Shown here: positions 17,401-24,618 of the stretch, in pieces
Layout of the letters: every line of letters starts with the position of its first letter
Numbering within the stretch: position 1 is the stretch's first letter
Source of the DNA: an uncultured Flavobacteriales bacterium
GTDB taxonomy: Bacteria; Bacteroidota; Bacteroidia; Flavobacteriales_G; Salibacteraceae
Length of the DNA: 42,618 bases
NCBI GenBank assembly: GCA_937899835.1
Contig: CALCCE010000206.1
Span: 1-42,618, forward strand
Reading direction: 5' to 3'
Notes under the pieces: model-generated
Told to the model about the DNA's origin: nothing
The model's input: the letters and a program-made list of their open reading frames with translations, nothing else
Databases searched by the model: none
Translations under genes and position numbers: made by a program

Positions 17401-19005
17401 CACATCGCCATGGCAAATCATGTTGCAGGAGTTGGCCGGAAGGTTGCAATCGGCAATGGCCGCCTGCTCCACCTCGATCACTACATAAGTAAAGGCACCG
17501 GGAACTCCATTACAAACCGGCAGGTAGCGCACCAGAGCCGTTCCGCTAAAAATGGGCGAAGGAGAAAAAGTCATAGTGGTACCGTTGAAAGCCACCGTTC
17601 CCACGGCAGTACCTCCCAACACTTCAAAACTATTGAGGTGAATGCCGGTAGCACCAATGTCGTTGGCCAGCAAACTGACTGCCGTAAGCGAAACCGGAAC
17701 TCCTGAAGCAGTAGTAGCCGCATCGGCCTGACCGATGGGCAAACACAATTGACCCGAACACCCAGTATATTGTTCAAAGTTGGAAAACTCGCCTACCGAT
17801 GGGGCATTGCTGCCAAAAAAGGCATTGAAAGCCACCGAGTAGCCCAGGTCGCAGAGCATGGTCACCTCGCGTGGGTGCAGGTGCCGCTGCGCAGTGCCGC
17901 GCGGCAAACAGGTATTCATAATATAACCGTTGTTGGTGGCACATCCGGTGGGATGAGCCGCATCGCAATTGAGGTGACTAAGGCCCGAACCCGACCAATT
18001 GGCACCGCTCGGCATGTAAATGGCCTGGCCAGGAGTAGCGTTCCCGTTGAAATCAACCGAATAATCACAATTGCCGGGCGCATTGTTGAGAATGGTGGTA
18101 ATCGGAGCCGTGGCATAAGGAGCCGAGTAGTTGACCAAAGGCGTGGCAGTTCCACTAATGTTGAGGTCCAACTCCAGATCGTAGCGGTTGTAGAGCCGGT
18201 TAGAGCCATTGGCGGCAAAAACACTGACGTTGTTGTTGGCCGCGTCCACCAAAGAGTAAAAACCCAACAAGTGCACCGATTCGTGCAACACGGCCGAGTA
18301 GAGGTCCATTTGGCCGCTCGGAACCGGTGTACCCGGGTTTCCAAAATCTACCAGGTGATATGGAACATTTTCAAAGTTCACCCGGATCATACCGTGAAAA
18401 CTGGTGCTGTTGAAGCCGAAAGCCGACAATCCATTGTAAGGATCAACGCCACCGACCAGCGATTTCCACACCATGCCATAGGTAATGCCGTTGGAAAACC
18501 CTAACAAATTGATGTCAGATGCCACCGCAGCTGCGGTGGGCGCCAATACATTGACCGTAAACCCGTTGGGGTCGGTGCCTTCGGAGGCGGCCACATTGAT
18601 GCGTACTCCACCCGCCCCAATTGGCGATTGAATGAGCTGCGACAAATCAGTGAATACCTGGCAAACAACTCCCCGGCGTTGCGCGCCATACATGGGATCA
18701 TCGAATCCGTACTGGCGGCTCATTTGCACGTCTTCGAAACAAAGCGTAAAATGACCGGCAACGCAGGTACTACCTCCACTTCTGGAAGCCGAAACCGGCA
18801 AACTAAGGTCTTGAGGCGTGTAATGGTGGCCAAATTGATCAATGGCTTCCAACTGTCCTTTGGAGGAAGCCACGGTCTCACCCGAGGGCGCCTGATGGTG
18901 GTGAGGGTGATGATGTTGGTGGCCCGAGGAGTGTCCCTGAGCGCTCGCGGTGAAGGCTAACAAGCCTGCGATTCCTGTAAAGAGGCTGCGTCTAAGTAGA
19001 TTCAT
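14461..19005 (-). CDS. T9SS-exported metzincin (leishmanolysin-like) with beta-propeller-like repeats
   Basis: About 1514 residues. The frame is open from 19104, but ATG 19005 gives a clean signal peptide (MNLLRRSLFTGIAGLLAFTASAQ). A striking His-rich stretch follows it (HSSGHQHHHPHHHQ). The peptidase domain (about 60-400) has HESVHLLGF with zinc ligands H241 and H245 and catalytic E242. The third ligand is probably the distant H344 in GLSHLNC, as in M8 leishmanolysin-like enzymes, and a Met-turn candidate lies in YIMNTC. The middle holds beta-sandwich modules, then about 400 residues of SBBP-like repeats (GNVFATG, NLYLSGQ). The end is a type A T9SS sorting domain (VFPNPANYEATV to the C-terminus). 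It should be secreted and processed at the outer membrane. Confidence 0.9.
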   Translation of the reverse strand: MNLLRRSLFTGIAGLLAFTASAQGHSSGHQHHHPHHHQAPSGETVASSKGQLEAIDQFGHHYTPQDLSLPVSASRSGGSTCVAGHFTLCFEDVQMSRQYGFDDPMYGAQRRGVVCQVFTDLSQLIQSPIGAGGVRINVAASEGTDPNGFTVNVLAPTAAAVASDINLLGFSNGITYGMVWKSLVGGVDPYNGLSAFGFNSTSFHGMIRVNFENVPYHLVDFGNPGTPVPSGQMDLYSAVLHESVHLLGFYSLVDAANNNVSVFAANGSNRLYNRYDLELDLNISGTATPLVNYSAPYATAPITTILNNAPGNCDYSVDFNGNATPGQAIYMPSGANWSGSGLSHLNCDAAHPTGCATNNGYIMNTCLPRGTAQRHLHPREVTMLCDLGYSVAFNAFFGSNAPSVGEFSNFEQYTGCSGQLCLPIGQADAATTASGVPVSLTAVSLLANDIGATGIHLNSFEVLGGTAVGTVAFNGTTMTFSPSPIFSGTALVRYLPVCNGVPGAFTYVVIEVEQAAIADCNLPANSCNMICHGDVENVNTVAQNSSFRVSYGNINSGSNTPDFFFPGNYNYPFNNFQSVCNIATPNGPSNLALGNPNTGYASMSAYSGNIEALGFSLNQSLQSGITYELTYLSYTACPNARLAFIFSDAPPCSPANGGGTLHNWINVPNPSQLGNTTPPSVATCPTYQPEFWVNSSVTPSTANQVWVRNTVTFSGVPAGTNLDNLVVLVENRYNGHMVVDDFTLQPVTASPLDITTSITYPTCLGDEAQLTYDICSPTAVTGLNLNAQLPALGLHFAVGGDFTNGAITNLSIPAGGCVTVTLNLEFDAGTVVGTTLPVQLVANGTGACVSAASNASVNVVRQPIAGNTLSASMLDLTNSGPYQAGDQVDLQVTFANANPTNAVTGGQAQVQLPAQLSVVSNGIPANFSVPAASTVSYTVRVEVSPGSFCGTVEPCVAITAANNACDLPITTCLLLSLANTQWPLVQIEADKGQILDLQEDFQGNVFATGHLVDVTFNGSNQTGNSFFLAKLDECGQVEWFRRSFSAMGYSSSTSITMDQDSNLYLSGQLTGAVRFEGGNNPDVNTFPAWQGGRYGFIAKYTYEGDLDWLMVQYNQTFAELHEVQYDPATGDIFTTGTLDPNNASFFLLYSNPGLTLSGLTLQAQPSSFNRAASLLRMDQNGGVTWRTTYQKNGFAHGRYLEFKGKEVVVAVDQIFSKTQAASTLLYYTTSGLFVNDGTFYPGGALYHQAFGLALDAQGNAYVQTTTWPTQETYISKYKVTSGGIGPFYFSQPLPNYGSSHHSLNTDMVHDQLVSQLVYTPGSNPVGIIVGLDQTANSWNQAVAAPVIHSFFTANPSAMTRGIGGNIYSGGSIPGTATFDLFGTALQASSVGFRDFYVTRHQYNGNAPAIFNRVWLDEPAIAEALAPFSEGLDNEVQVFPNPANYEATVQWQLADATEAVTLQVFDVSGRILFERAIPAGQTEVLLRTSQWVPGPYFISIQSQQYREVKTLMIQH

Positions 19006-19272
19006 AGAAAAGATGGTTTCTAAAGCCCGATTGCTTCCGGGTGGTTTGGTGCTTACTCTTTGGCACTGGTTGGTCTTCGACCAGAAGTGCCGGCTTTTCT
19101 GCATCCGCCGTTTTCGCGAAACATTCCATGAGTACCCGCATTGGGAAAGAACCTAACCGGAGAGAAGAAATTTTTTTTAGAAAAGTGGAGATGAATCGGA
19201 TGTTCCTTGATGAAATCCTGTGCTATCCAGTTGTAATCGGATAAGCATTGAAAGTGGAATCAAACAATGAGC

Positions 19273-19839
19273 TTACCTCACTACGATGCCATATTTTACC
19301 AACAACCCCGGCAGTCCATCAGCCGAAAAAGTGGCACCACGCAGGCGGTTTTGGTCCGGGTCGATCCGGTAATTAAAAGCCGTGCTCAGGTTGGCTTTTT
19401 GCAAGTTGGTTTGCTCGAAAATAGCACGGGAAAGGTCGCAAGCTTCCAAAAGCAATCCTTCAGCATTGGCTTCCGTAAAATCTACTTCTTGCAGGGTGCA
19501 CTCATGAAAGCTACATTGACGCAAGTTGCAACCATAGAAAGTGGCCAGGTGGAGTTGACAGCGATGGGCCTGCAGCGCAAACAAAAATGGATTCGACTGA
19601 TCGAAAGGTAAGCCCACCATTTTACAGTCTTCAAATTCCACTTCCCGAAATCCAGTGTTTAGAATTTTAGCGTTGGTGAGGTCGCAAGACAAAAATCGGC
19701 ATTCAATGAAGTTGACATCTGACAGGTCCGTCTCTTGGAAATTACAAGCTTCAAAAGTGCAGGCTTCATAATCTCCTTTGGGAAACCCCTCGGTAAAATC
19801 CTGGTTGCGAAAGTCTTTTTCAACTGCATAATGCCCCAT
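19273..19839 (-). CDS. Pentapeptide-repeat protein
   Basis: About 188 residues from ATG 19839. The frame is open to ATG 19989, but the extra 50 residues do not look like this family, whose members begin near the phrase YAVEKDFRNQDF. Many tandem A(D/N)Lxx-type repeats with central F/L follow (for example ACNFQETDLSDVNFIECRF), forming a right-handed quadrilateral beta-helix. The C-terminus (FSADGLPGLLVKYGIVV) matches a common Bacteroidota subgroup. Qnr-type pentapeptide proteins mimic DNA and shield gyrase, but nothing here shows that role, so I do not call it Qnr. It is the last gene before the repeat-rich gap to the right. A TACCTTTG match 5 bp upstream of the ATG is too close for a normal promoter unless the message is leaderless. 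Confidence 0.85.
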   Translation of the reverse strand: MGHYAVEKDFRNQDFTEGFPKGDYEACTFEACNFQETDLSDVNFIECRFLSCDLTNAKILNTGFREVEFEDCKMVGLPFDQSNPFLFALQAHRCQLHLATFYGCNLRQCSFHECTLQEVDFTEANAEGLLLEACDLSRAIFEQTNLQKANLSTAFNYRIDPDQNRLRGATFSADGLPGLLVKYGIVVR

Positions 19840-19989
19840 AGACCAAAGGTATACTTCTGCAGTGGCTGTTTGATTCTCTTTTGCCATGAATGGCAGATAC
19901 ATTTCTAACAAAGTTCCAGAGGTGTCCACCATTGCAGTGGGACAATCTTTCGAAACCCCTATCTCTTGAAGTTGAAACGTGATGTCCAT

Positions 19990-20298
19990 CAGTTACTGCC
20001 TTCTCTCAAAGCCGATTTACCGAGCATTTGTGAGCCTAACAAGTCGGAGACAAAAATTGGAGAGTTGGAGTTCCGGGCAAGCATTAAAGCTGTCCCCGGC
20101 TTTAAAAAATTTGGCGGGATTTTTTTCGAGCCCATGCCGGAATCGCTTGCGCAAGTTTTCCTGTTCCGGCCGATGAGCGTTCTCGTCCCCGGGTTGTGAA
20201 AGATTGGAAACTCTTTTTTCCAAAAAGAGTTGAATTCAAAATTTTTTGGAGTCGGGGACAAGCCTCACTCCGATGGGGTTTCCGACCTCTTGCCAAAG
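19990..20298. other. Non-coding stretch with degenerate copies of the GTCCCC repeat
   Basis: No supportable gene is seen. It contains outlying copies of the arms found in the array to the right: CGGAGACAA at 20044, TGTCCCCGG near 20092, GTCCCCG at 20185 and CGGGGACAA at 20253. It also holds a separate A/T-rich hairpin (listed). The degenerate copies suggest the array once extended further left. Confidence 0.5.
20209..20231. terminator. Perfect AT-rich hairpin inside the repeat region
   Basis: AACTCTTTTT (20209-20218) and AAAAAGAGTT (20222-20231) form a 10-bp perfect stem with a TCC loop. It could act as a bidirectional terminator for anything transcribed through the array, but there is no adjacent gene end. 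Confidence 0.4.
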
Positions 20299-20510
20299 TT
20301 GTCCCCGCGTTTCTATGAAGTCGGGGACAGCCTTTCCTTTAAGTTGTCCCCGGGCCAGCCGGGCAGCCGGGGACAAATAATATTTGGTATTGTCCCCGGG
20401 TAGTTCAGGTAGTCGGGGACAAATAATATTTGGTGTTGTCCCCGGGTGGTTCAGGTAGTCGGGGACAAATAAAATTTGGTGTTGTCTCCGGGCATTTTCC
20501 TCCGGGGACA
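20299..20510. repeat. Array of alternating TTGTCCCCG / CGGGGACAA arms, 46-bp period
   Basis: Left arms (TTGTCCCCG) begin at 20299, 20344, 20390, 20436 and, as TTGTCTCCG, 20482. Right arms (CGGGGACAA or CGGGGACA) begin at 20322, 20368, 20414, 20460 and 20503. Between arms, a 15-base spacer (GGTAGTTCAGGTAGT type) alternates with a 13-base AT-rich spacer (ATAATATTTGGTG type), so the middle three units repeat exactly every 46 bp. Each unit can fold into a hairpin of 9-10 bp, and the arms can also pair the other way across the AT spacer. It lies between two minus-strand genes and holds no ORF of its own. It is not CRISPR-like because the spacers are themselves repeated. REP-type palindromes spread by a RAYT transposase are one known class it could belong to. 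Confidence 0.85.
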
Positions 20511-20648
20511 GCCTTGAATTGAAATGGAGGAAGGTTTTAAAATTGGGAGCTTAGTGGAAGGGGAGATTTGAGAGGTTGATTTTCCATTGATTTGGAGAAA
20601 CCTTTCAATGGTTTTGAGAGAGAACTACCACTCATCCTAATGTTGGTC

Positions 20649-20930
20649 CTAAAACGTTTTACGCTTTTTCTGAAGCACAAAGGTTCCTGTAACTACGATC
20701 CAGGTGATGAAACAGTCCCAAAAAAGATTGTTCAAACGCCAACCGGAATTGGGGACAGGATATTCGACCATGAATTCATAATAATAATTGAACGGAAACC
20801 CAATGTTCAGCTCGTAGGCATCGGTTAGTCGATGAAGTGGTGAATTGATTTGAAACAATACAGTTAGAAAAGAGGTGGAGAAGAAAACCAGGATGGACAA
20901 TCCTGTTCCGTAAATAATTGATTTTATCAT
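20649..20930 (-). CDS. Small membrane protein, unknown
   Basis: A 93-residue protein from ATG 20930. It has two predicted transmembrane helices, at about 5-25 (IIYGTGLSILVFFSTSFLTV) and 68-86 (LFWDCFITWIVVTGTFVL), with a polar loop of about 40 residues between and a basic C-terminus (QKKRKTF). No family is recognised. The opposite strand is open over part of this stretch, but the hydrophobic pattern favours the minus strand. It stands alone, with a repeat array downstream and no close neighbour upstream. Confidence 0.6.
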   Translation of the reverse strand: MIKSIIYGTGLSILVFFSTSFLTVLFQINSPLHRLTDAYELNIGFPFNYYYEFMVEYPVPNSGWRLNNLFWDCFITWIVVTGTFVLQKKRKTF

Positions 20931-21062
20931 CCTAATCAGTGATTTCTATGATCCACTTCTCAATCCAGAATTTTGCTGTTTCAGGATGGATGTCAAAGTT
21001 TTATTGGCTCATTTAGATAAAGTGAACGGATTAATGGTTTAAAGCGTATGAATGGAAAGGTT

Positions 21063-21096
21063 ATAGCGGAGTGTAATTGCAAACTACACTCTGTAA
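21063..21096. repeat. 34-bp REP-like palindrome, copy 1
   Basis: It begins ATAGCGGAGTGTAATTGC and ends CTACACTCTGTAA. GAGTGTA and TACACTC form a 7-bp stem. It lies 6 bp beyond the stop of the gene at 21103-21897. A second copy is at 22117-22150. Confidence 0.75.
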
Positions 21097-21102
21097 TAAG
21101 GT

Positions 21103-21897
21103 CTATGGCGCAGCAAATGTTTTCCTTGTGGCTTCACTAAAAACCACTGGAATTGCCCATTTCATGGGGAAGACTTTCCCTTGCCTATAATAAACATCCC
21201 ACTCTGGGAGCAGCCTCATAACACGCAGTGCTTCTTCATTTAGAATGTCTATTTCGGAACCCATAGCCAAGCTTATACTGTCCGGTTTTTTGGATTCACC
21301 AGATTGTAAGGAGATAAACACCCTTATTTTATCCTCTTTTAAATCAGGTATTTTGTTCCAATTGATGTTGGAGTAAATGAACTGATAAAGACTATCGGGA
21401 TGTTGACTGAAGCCCGATATATAGAAATTAGAGTTGTCGTGTTCTACTTCTTCCTCCAGTATACCTTTATTAAAAGTCAGCACCAGTTCTTTTTCAAAGT
21501 ATGAATCATAGCCACTGTGGACGTACCGGAGCAGTTTTCCTTTAGGAACAATGCCTTTTCCGGTAAACCATCGAGCAAAAACACGATTTGCACCAAACTC
21601 TTGCTTTAAGTTGAAAAACTCTGGGGTGCCACTGAAACATCCTTTTTGAAGGCAAATGAGGTATAAGCTATCATTGGATAACAACCAAGTGGCTTTGTAC
21701 CCTCTGTAGCAAGCTGTGCTTGTCCACTCCAAAGGAAAGTCGTTGATGGCCCTTTCGGTTTTGCTATTCAAATATTGCTCCAAGGGATTGGTGTGGAGTA
21801 GCAGGGTGTCTCCTTGGTAGATCAGGAGGTCGCCGATTTGACTGGTTGCCAATCCAGTCAAAGGAAATAGCATGAATAGGATGATCAACTTTTTCAT
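21103..21897 (-). CDS. Secreted protein with TonB-C-like C-terminus
   Basis: A 264-residue protein with a clear signal peptide (MKKLIILFMLFPLTGLATSQ). The mature N-terminal half is not recognised. It contains C-x-RGYKATWLLSNDSLYLICL, a motif-like stretch seen in uncharacterised Bacteroidota secreted proteins. The last 70 residues (IRVFISLQSGESKK..., NEEALRVMRLLPEWDVYYRQGKVFP) resemble a TonB C-terminal fold with its typical EALRV(M/I)..LP.W....G motif. Such domains occur in many periplasmic proteins without an energy-transducing role. It may therefore bind a partner in the periplasm. It stands alone, with a REP-like palindrome directly after its stop. Confidence 0.75.
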   Translation of the reverse strand: MKKLIILFMLFPLTGLATSQIGDLLIYQGDTLLLHTNPLEQYLNSKTERAINDFPLEWTSTACYRGYKATWLLSNDSLYLICLQKGCFSGTPEFFNLKQEFGANRVFARWFTGKGIVPKGKLLRYVHSGYDSYFEKELVLTFNKGILEEEVEHDNSNFYISGFSQHPDSLYQFIYSNINWNKIPDLKEDKIRVFISLQSGESKKPDSISLAMGSEIDILNEEALRVMRLLPEWDVYYRQGKVFPMKWAIPVVFSEATRKTFAAP

Positions 21898-22116
21898 TAT
21901 TGTATTGCTAAGTTACCGCCTTAAATGGACCTTTAATTCTTATGGCTGAGCGAAATGAATAGCAAATACCTTACCCACTTTTTAGAAGGGGTAATCTTAT
22001 GTTTTATGGTTACGTTTCTTAAGCGTATTTAGTTGATTGAAGCCTATTTGAACATCATCGATTAATGATCTTTTGTAATGCTTCCTGGCTCAATGGGTTG
22101 GTTCTTTAATGGGTTG

Positions 22117-22150
22117 ATAGCGGAGTGAAGTTGCCAACTACACTCTGTAA
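22117..22150. repeat. 34-bp REP-like palindrome, copy 2
   Basis: It begins ATAGCGGAGTGAAGTTGCC and ends CTACACTCTGTAA, the same length as copy 1 and differing at about four positions. It lies 3 bp beyond the stop of the GNAT pseudogene. GAGTG and CACTC form the outer stem, with GTT/AAC inside it. Confidence 0.75.
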
Positions 22151-22153
22151 GGA

Positions 22154-22624
22154 CTACTCCGGCCAGTTCAATACATACCTAATAAACTGCTCCTCGCCAA
22201 TTTTTACTACACCCGTTTTTTTAAAACCCAAACGCAGTAATCCTTGAACGTGCGTTTTCGTAGGAGGAAACAAAACTTGGATAGCATCCAGCTTCAGCTC
22301 ATTGAAAGCTTTTTCAGTCATCTTTTCATACAAGATTTTTCCTGCACCCCAATAATCCGGATGATGCACCAAAGCCAAATCGGCTACCCGATTTTCGGGT
22401 TGTATACCACTCCAACCCGCAAATTGACGATCAATTAAAAATGCCTAAGGTCCAAATCCATGTGCTTCCCATAGCTGCTCCTTGGAGGCTATGAATTGGT
22501 GTCAATCTGCTTCCGTGAAATTGCCTTGCAACAACGGTATTGGTTTGCGCACCTGTGGGTGATTCATCCAATCGATGAACTTGGACGGATCGATTTCGCT
22601 CAAACGTTTGAACTCCAGGAGCAT
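22154..22624 (-). pseudogene. GNAT-family acetyltransferase broken by two nonsense codons
   Basis: From ATG 22624 to TAA 22154 there are exactly 157 codons in one frame, interrupted by TGA at codon 41 (22502-22504) and TAG at codon 60 (22445-22447). Reading through gives a coherent GNAT protein. It contains MLLEFKRLSEIDPSKFIDWM, then HQFIASKEQLWEAHGFGP, then AFLIDRQFAGWSGIQPENRVADLALV, then the acetyl-CoA-binding region around HHPDYWGAGKILYEKM, and the C-terminal GLLRLGFKKTGV. By analogy with related proteins both stops most simply replace tryptophan (TGG to TGA and TGG to TAG). The longest intact piece is only the last 74 codons (ATG 22378), which lacks the N-terminal half of the fold. I therefore call a recent pseudogene. 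A sequencing error would have to have occurred twice. Confidence 0.85.
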
Positions 22625-22682
22625 TTATGGAAGGCTGCTATTTTGTTATTGAAAAACGGATGAATCCATAACCTTTTAGAGC

Positions 22683-23783
22683 TTAATTTAACTCGACCTG
22701 AAAAGCCTTGATTATGGCATGTCCGCTCGAGTTGCCTACTTCGTTGCCAAGTTCGATGGAAGATAAATAGTGAGTAGGTGCTACGATGCCCTTAGTCACC
22801 AAATAAGCAAGCAGTTCATCAATATCCACCGTTCCTTGGCTGCGGTTACCGATTCTTTGAAAGGCCAGATATGTCCAATCGCTGCCGGGTGGTTCCCAGG
22901 TAGGATCGCCCATGTAAAAACGGTAGGTGCCATTTGAGGTGACCACGTCTTCCTGATAATCTCCAAAGGGAACCAGGTTATTGGCATCTTCCCAAATCAT
23001 AAATTCAAAGAGAATATTTTGTGGGGTGATGTTTTCCGAAGAATTGATCCAATTGTCAAAGGCCAGGTTATAGTCACCTTCATTTCTGGACACCTCCACA
23101 TCATAGGTAACCTTAAGGTGTTGAATGTCGGCTATTCGCTTAGGCAGGTTTGAGGTAGTGGACGGAGGTAGCCACGGTTTCCATCCATAAATAAGCTGAG
23201 GATAAGCATTCACACCAAAGGCATTGTCGGGATATTGCCACTGCCATCCAAGCAATTGTAGGCTTGCATCTTCGTAGGTGTAAATGCATTGGGAATAACT
23301 GCCATTCGTTAGTCCTGTTGTATTCCACACATTGTTCTCAACTTTCCAATCACCAATAGATATGGTAGCGTAGTGGTCACAGTTAGTGGCGGAAGGTATA
23401 TCAAATAAAAGTTGTGCATAGTCCGGTTCGTCCGCTACTTCGAGTGGCAAGGAATAAATTTTTTTGTTTTGGTTGTTCTCGGCAATGACTTCGATATGTA
23501 CTAATCCACGGTTTACCCACAAGGTGTCTCCCGAGTATCGGTTGGTTCTTGCCATTGGTGAGGCCTGAAGGGATTTTATAGTAACGTATTCAGCGTGAAA
23601 AGGCAATGGAGCCAATAATGCAATTGCGCTGTTGGTGATGGAAGTAGTGTAGATGTTTCCCTGGTACGCAACGGATAAGTGTACCAAATTAGCTTGATCG
23701 GATAAGACAAGTTCTTCGTCTCGGTTACAGGCAAAGGCAAGTACTATTACAAACCATAAAGCTAACCTAAAGACTTTATTCAT
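22683..23783 (-). CDS. GH12-like glycoside hydrolase lipoprotein
   Basis: A 366-residue lipoprotein. The frame is open from 23828, but ATG 23783 gives MNKVFRLALW...LAFAC with the lipid-modified cysteine at 19. Residues about 25-125 are a small beta domain. The C-terminal part (about 140-366) has the GH12 layout: YPQLIYGWKPW, then DYNLAFDNWI, then the candidate nucleophile E260 in FEFMIW, then a YLAFQR segment, and the candidate acid/base E348 in IELGNEV. GH12 enzymes cut beta-1,4-glucans or xyloglucan, with retention. GH12 is uncommon in Bacteroidota, and no SusC/D-like genes or other carbohydrate enzymes lie nearby, so it acts alone here. The substrate is open. Confidence 0.8.
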   Translation of the reverse strand: MNKVFRLALWFVIVLAFACNRDEELVLSDQANLVHLSVAYQGNIYTTSITNSAIALLAPLPFHAEYVTIKSLQASPMARTNRYSGDTLWVNRGLVHIEVIAENNQNKKIYSLPLEVADEPDYAQLLFDIPSATNCDHYATISIGDWKVENNVWNTTGLTNGSYSQCIYTYEDASLQLLGWQWQYPDNAFGVNAYPQLIYGWKPWLPPSTTSNLPKRIADIQHLKVTYDVEVSRNEGDYNLAFDNWINSSENITPQNILFEFMIWEDANNLVPFGDYQEDVVTSNGTYRFYMGDPTWEPPGSDWTYLAFQRIGNRSQGTVDIDELLAYLVTKGIVAPTHYLSSIELGNEVGNSSGHAIIKAFQVELN

Positions 23784-23999
23784 TTTTGACTTCCCAAAAT
23801 TTCCTTTAAAATAACAATTTATGCCCATATTATTGATCCAAACCTGTCGGGTAGATTATTCCGTCATAACTAATTCGTATACACCTAATTATAAGTCTCA
23901 ATGCAGTCCATGGAGATTGTAAACGGTTAGCCTTTTGAAGTATGAATTTTTTGTCCTAAAAGATGTTATAATGAGGTATTAGGATTGGCCTTTTTGAAA

Positions 24000-24485
24000 T
24001 TATCTCCTCAAATCATCCAAATTGAACAACGTTACCGAAGTACATTGTGAAAAATTAGTGTCAGCGGTGATTTTTATTTGATAGGACCGACTAAATTCTT
24101 TTATAAGCTTTAAAAACTGTGCTTGTTTGTCTGCTGGAATAGCATCCTTCTTTCTGAAATTAAAAAACCAATATTCAATCTCACCGGTTGGGGAGAAGTA
24201 GATTTTATTGAAGCAGTAGGTTGGGTTTTCCCATTCCAAACCATGGTCATGGAAGTGTTGAATCAAGTCTTCGTAAAACTGCCCCCATGCCTTTTCAAAG
24301 TTTTTTTGTCGGCCCATAAAAGGACCTTGAGCGGTGTCTGGATGTAGTGCATTGGGGTATGTGCTGTCAAGACTGTCCATAGGCAGGCCCTGCCGCTCCA
24401 TCTCCTGAAAGGTGATACACGTTTGACCAACGGTCACAGAACATGTTAGCAACAAAAGACACAAGGTGATAGCAAAGTTTTTCAT
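24000..24485 (-). CDS. Small secreted protein, unknown
   Basis: A 161-residue protein. The frame is open from 24500, but ATG 24485 opens with a proper signal peptide (MKNFAITLCLLLLTCSVTVGQ). The mature part contains CITFQEMERQGLPM, an acidic and aromatic middle (FYEDLIQHFHDHGLEW), and FSPTGEIEYWFFNFR followed by a region ending SVTLFNLDD. The pattern resembles small Bacteroidota secreted proteins with a TonB-C-like partial fold (a GEIEYWFF strand), but I cannot name a family. It is alone between the GH12 lipoprotein and the ZipA-like gene, in the AT-rich part of the window. Confidence 0.7.
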   Translation of the reverse strand: MKNFAITLCLLLLTCSVTVGQTCITFQEMERQGLPMDSLDSTYPNALHPDTAQGPFMGRQKNFEKAWGQFYEDLIQHFHDHGLEWENPTYCFNKIYFSPTGEIEYWFFNFRKKDAIPADKQAQFLKLIKEFSRSYQIKITADTNFSQCTSVTLFNLDDLRR

Positions 24486-24618
24486 TTTGTTAGGGCCCAT
24501 TTTAGGTGAGTATCAATTAGTAAGGGTTAGCCAAAATCGAACTGTACAAATGAATTAGCTATCATACTTGGTTTGCCAAAGGTTAAGTCCATTCTATTTG
24601 AAATTGGGAGTTGGTCGT

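Noticed and set aside
17749-18504. 251-residue plus-strand ORF antisense to the metzincin gene
   Set aside because: It lacks any domain and lies fully inside a well-supported minus-strand gene; it arises from the GC-rich codon pattern.
19273-19839. Qnr quinolone-resistance protein
   Set aside because: Pentapeptide repeats are present, but the C-terminal pattern is that of a general Bacteroidota subgroup and no Qnr-specific loop is evident.
20299-20510. CRISPR array
   Set aside because: Unit and spacers are both repeated, arms alternate in orientation, and no cas genes are seen.
22445-22504. Recoded stop codons (selenocysteine or pyrrolysine) in the GNAT gene
   Set aside because: One TGA and one TAG in the same gene at probable Trp positions, with no recoding element seen; decay is simpler.
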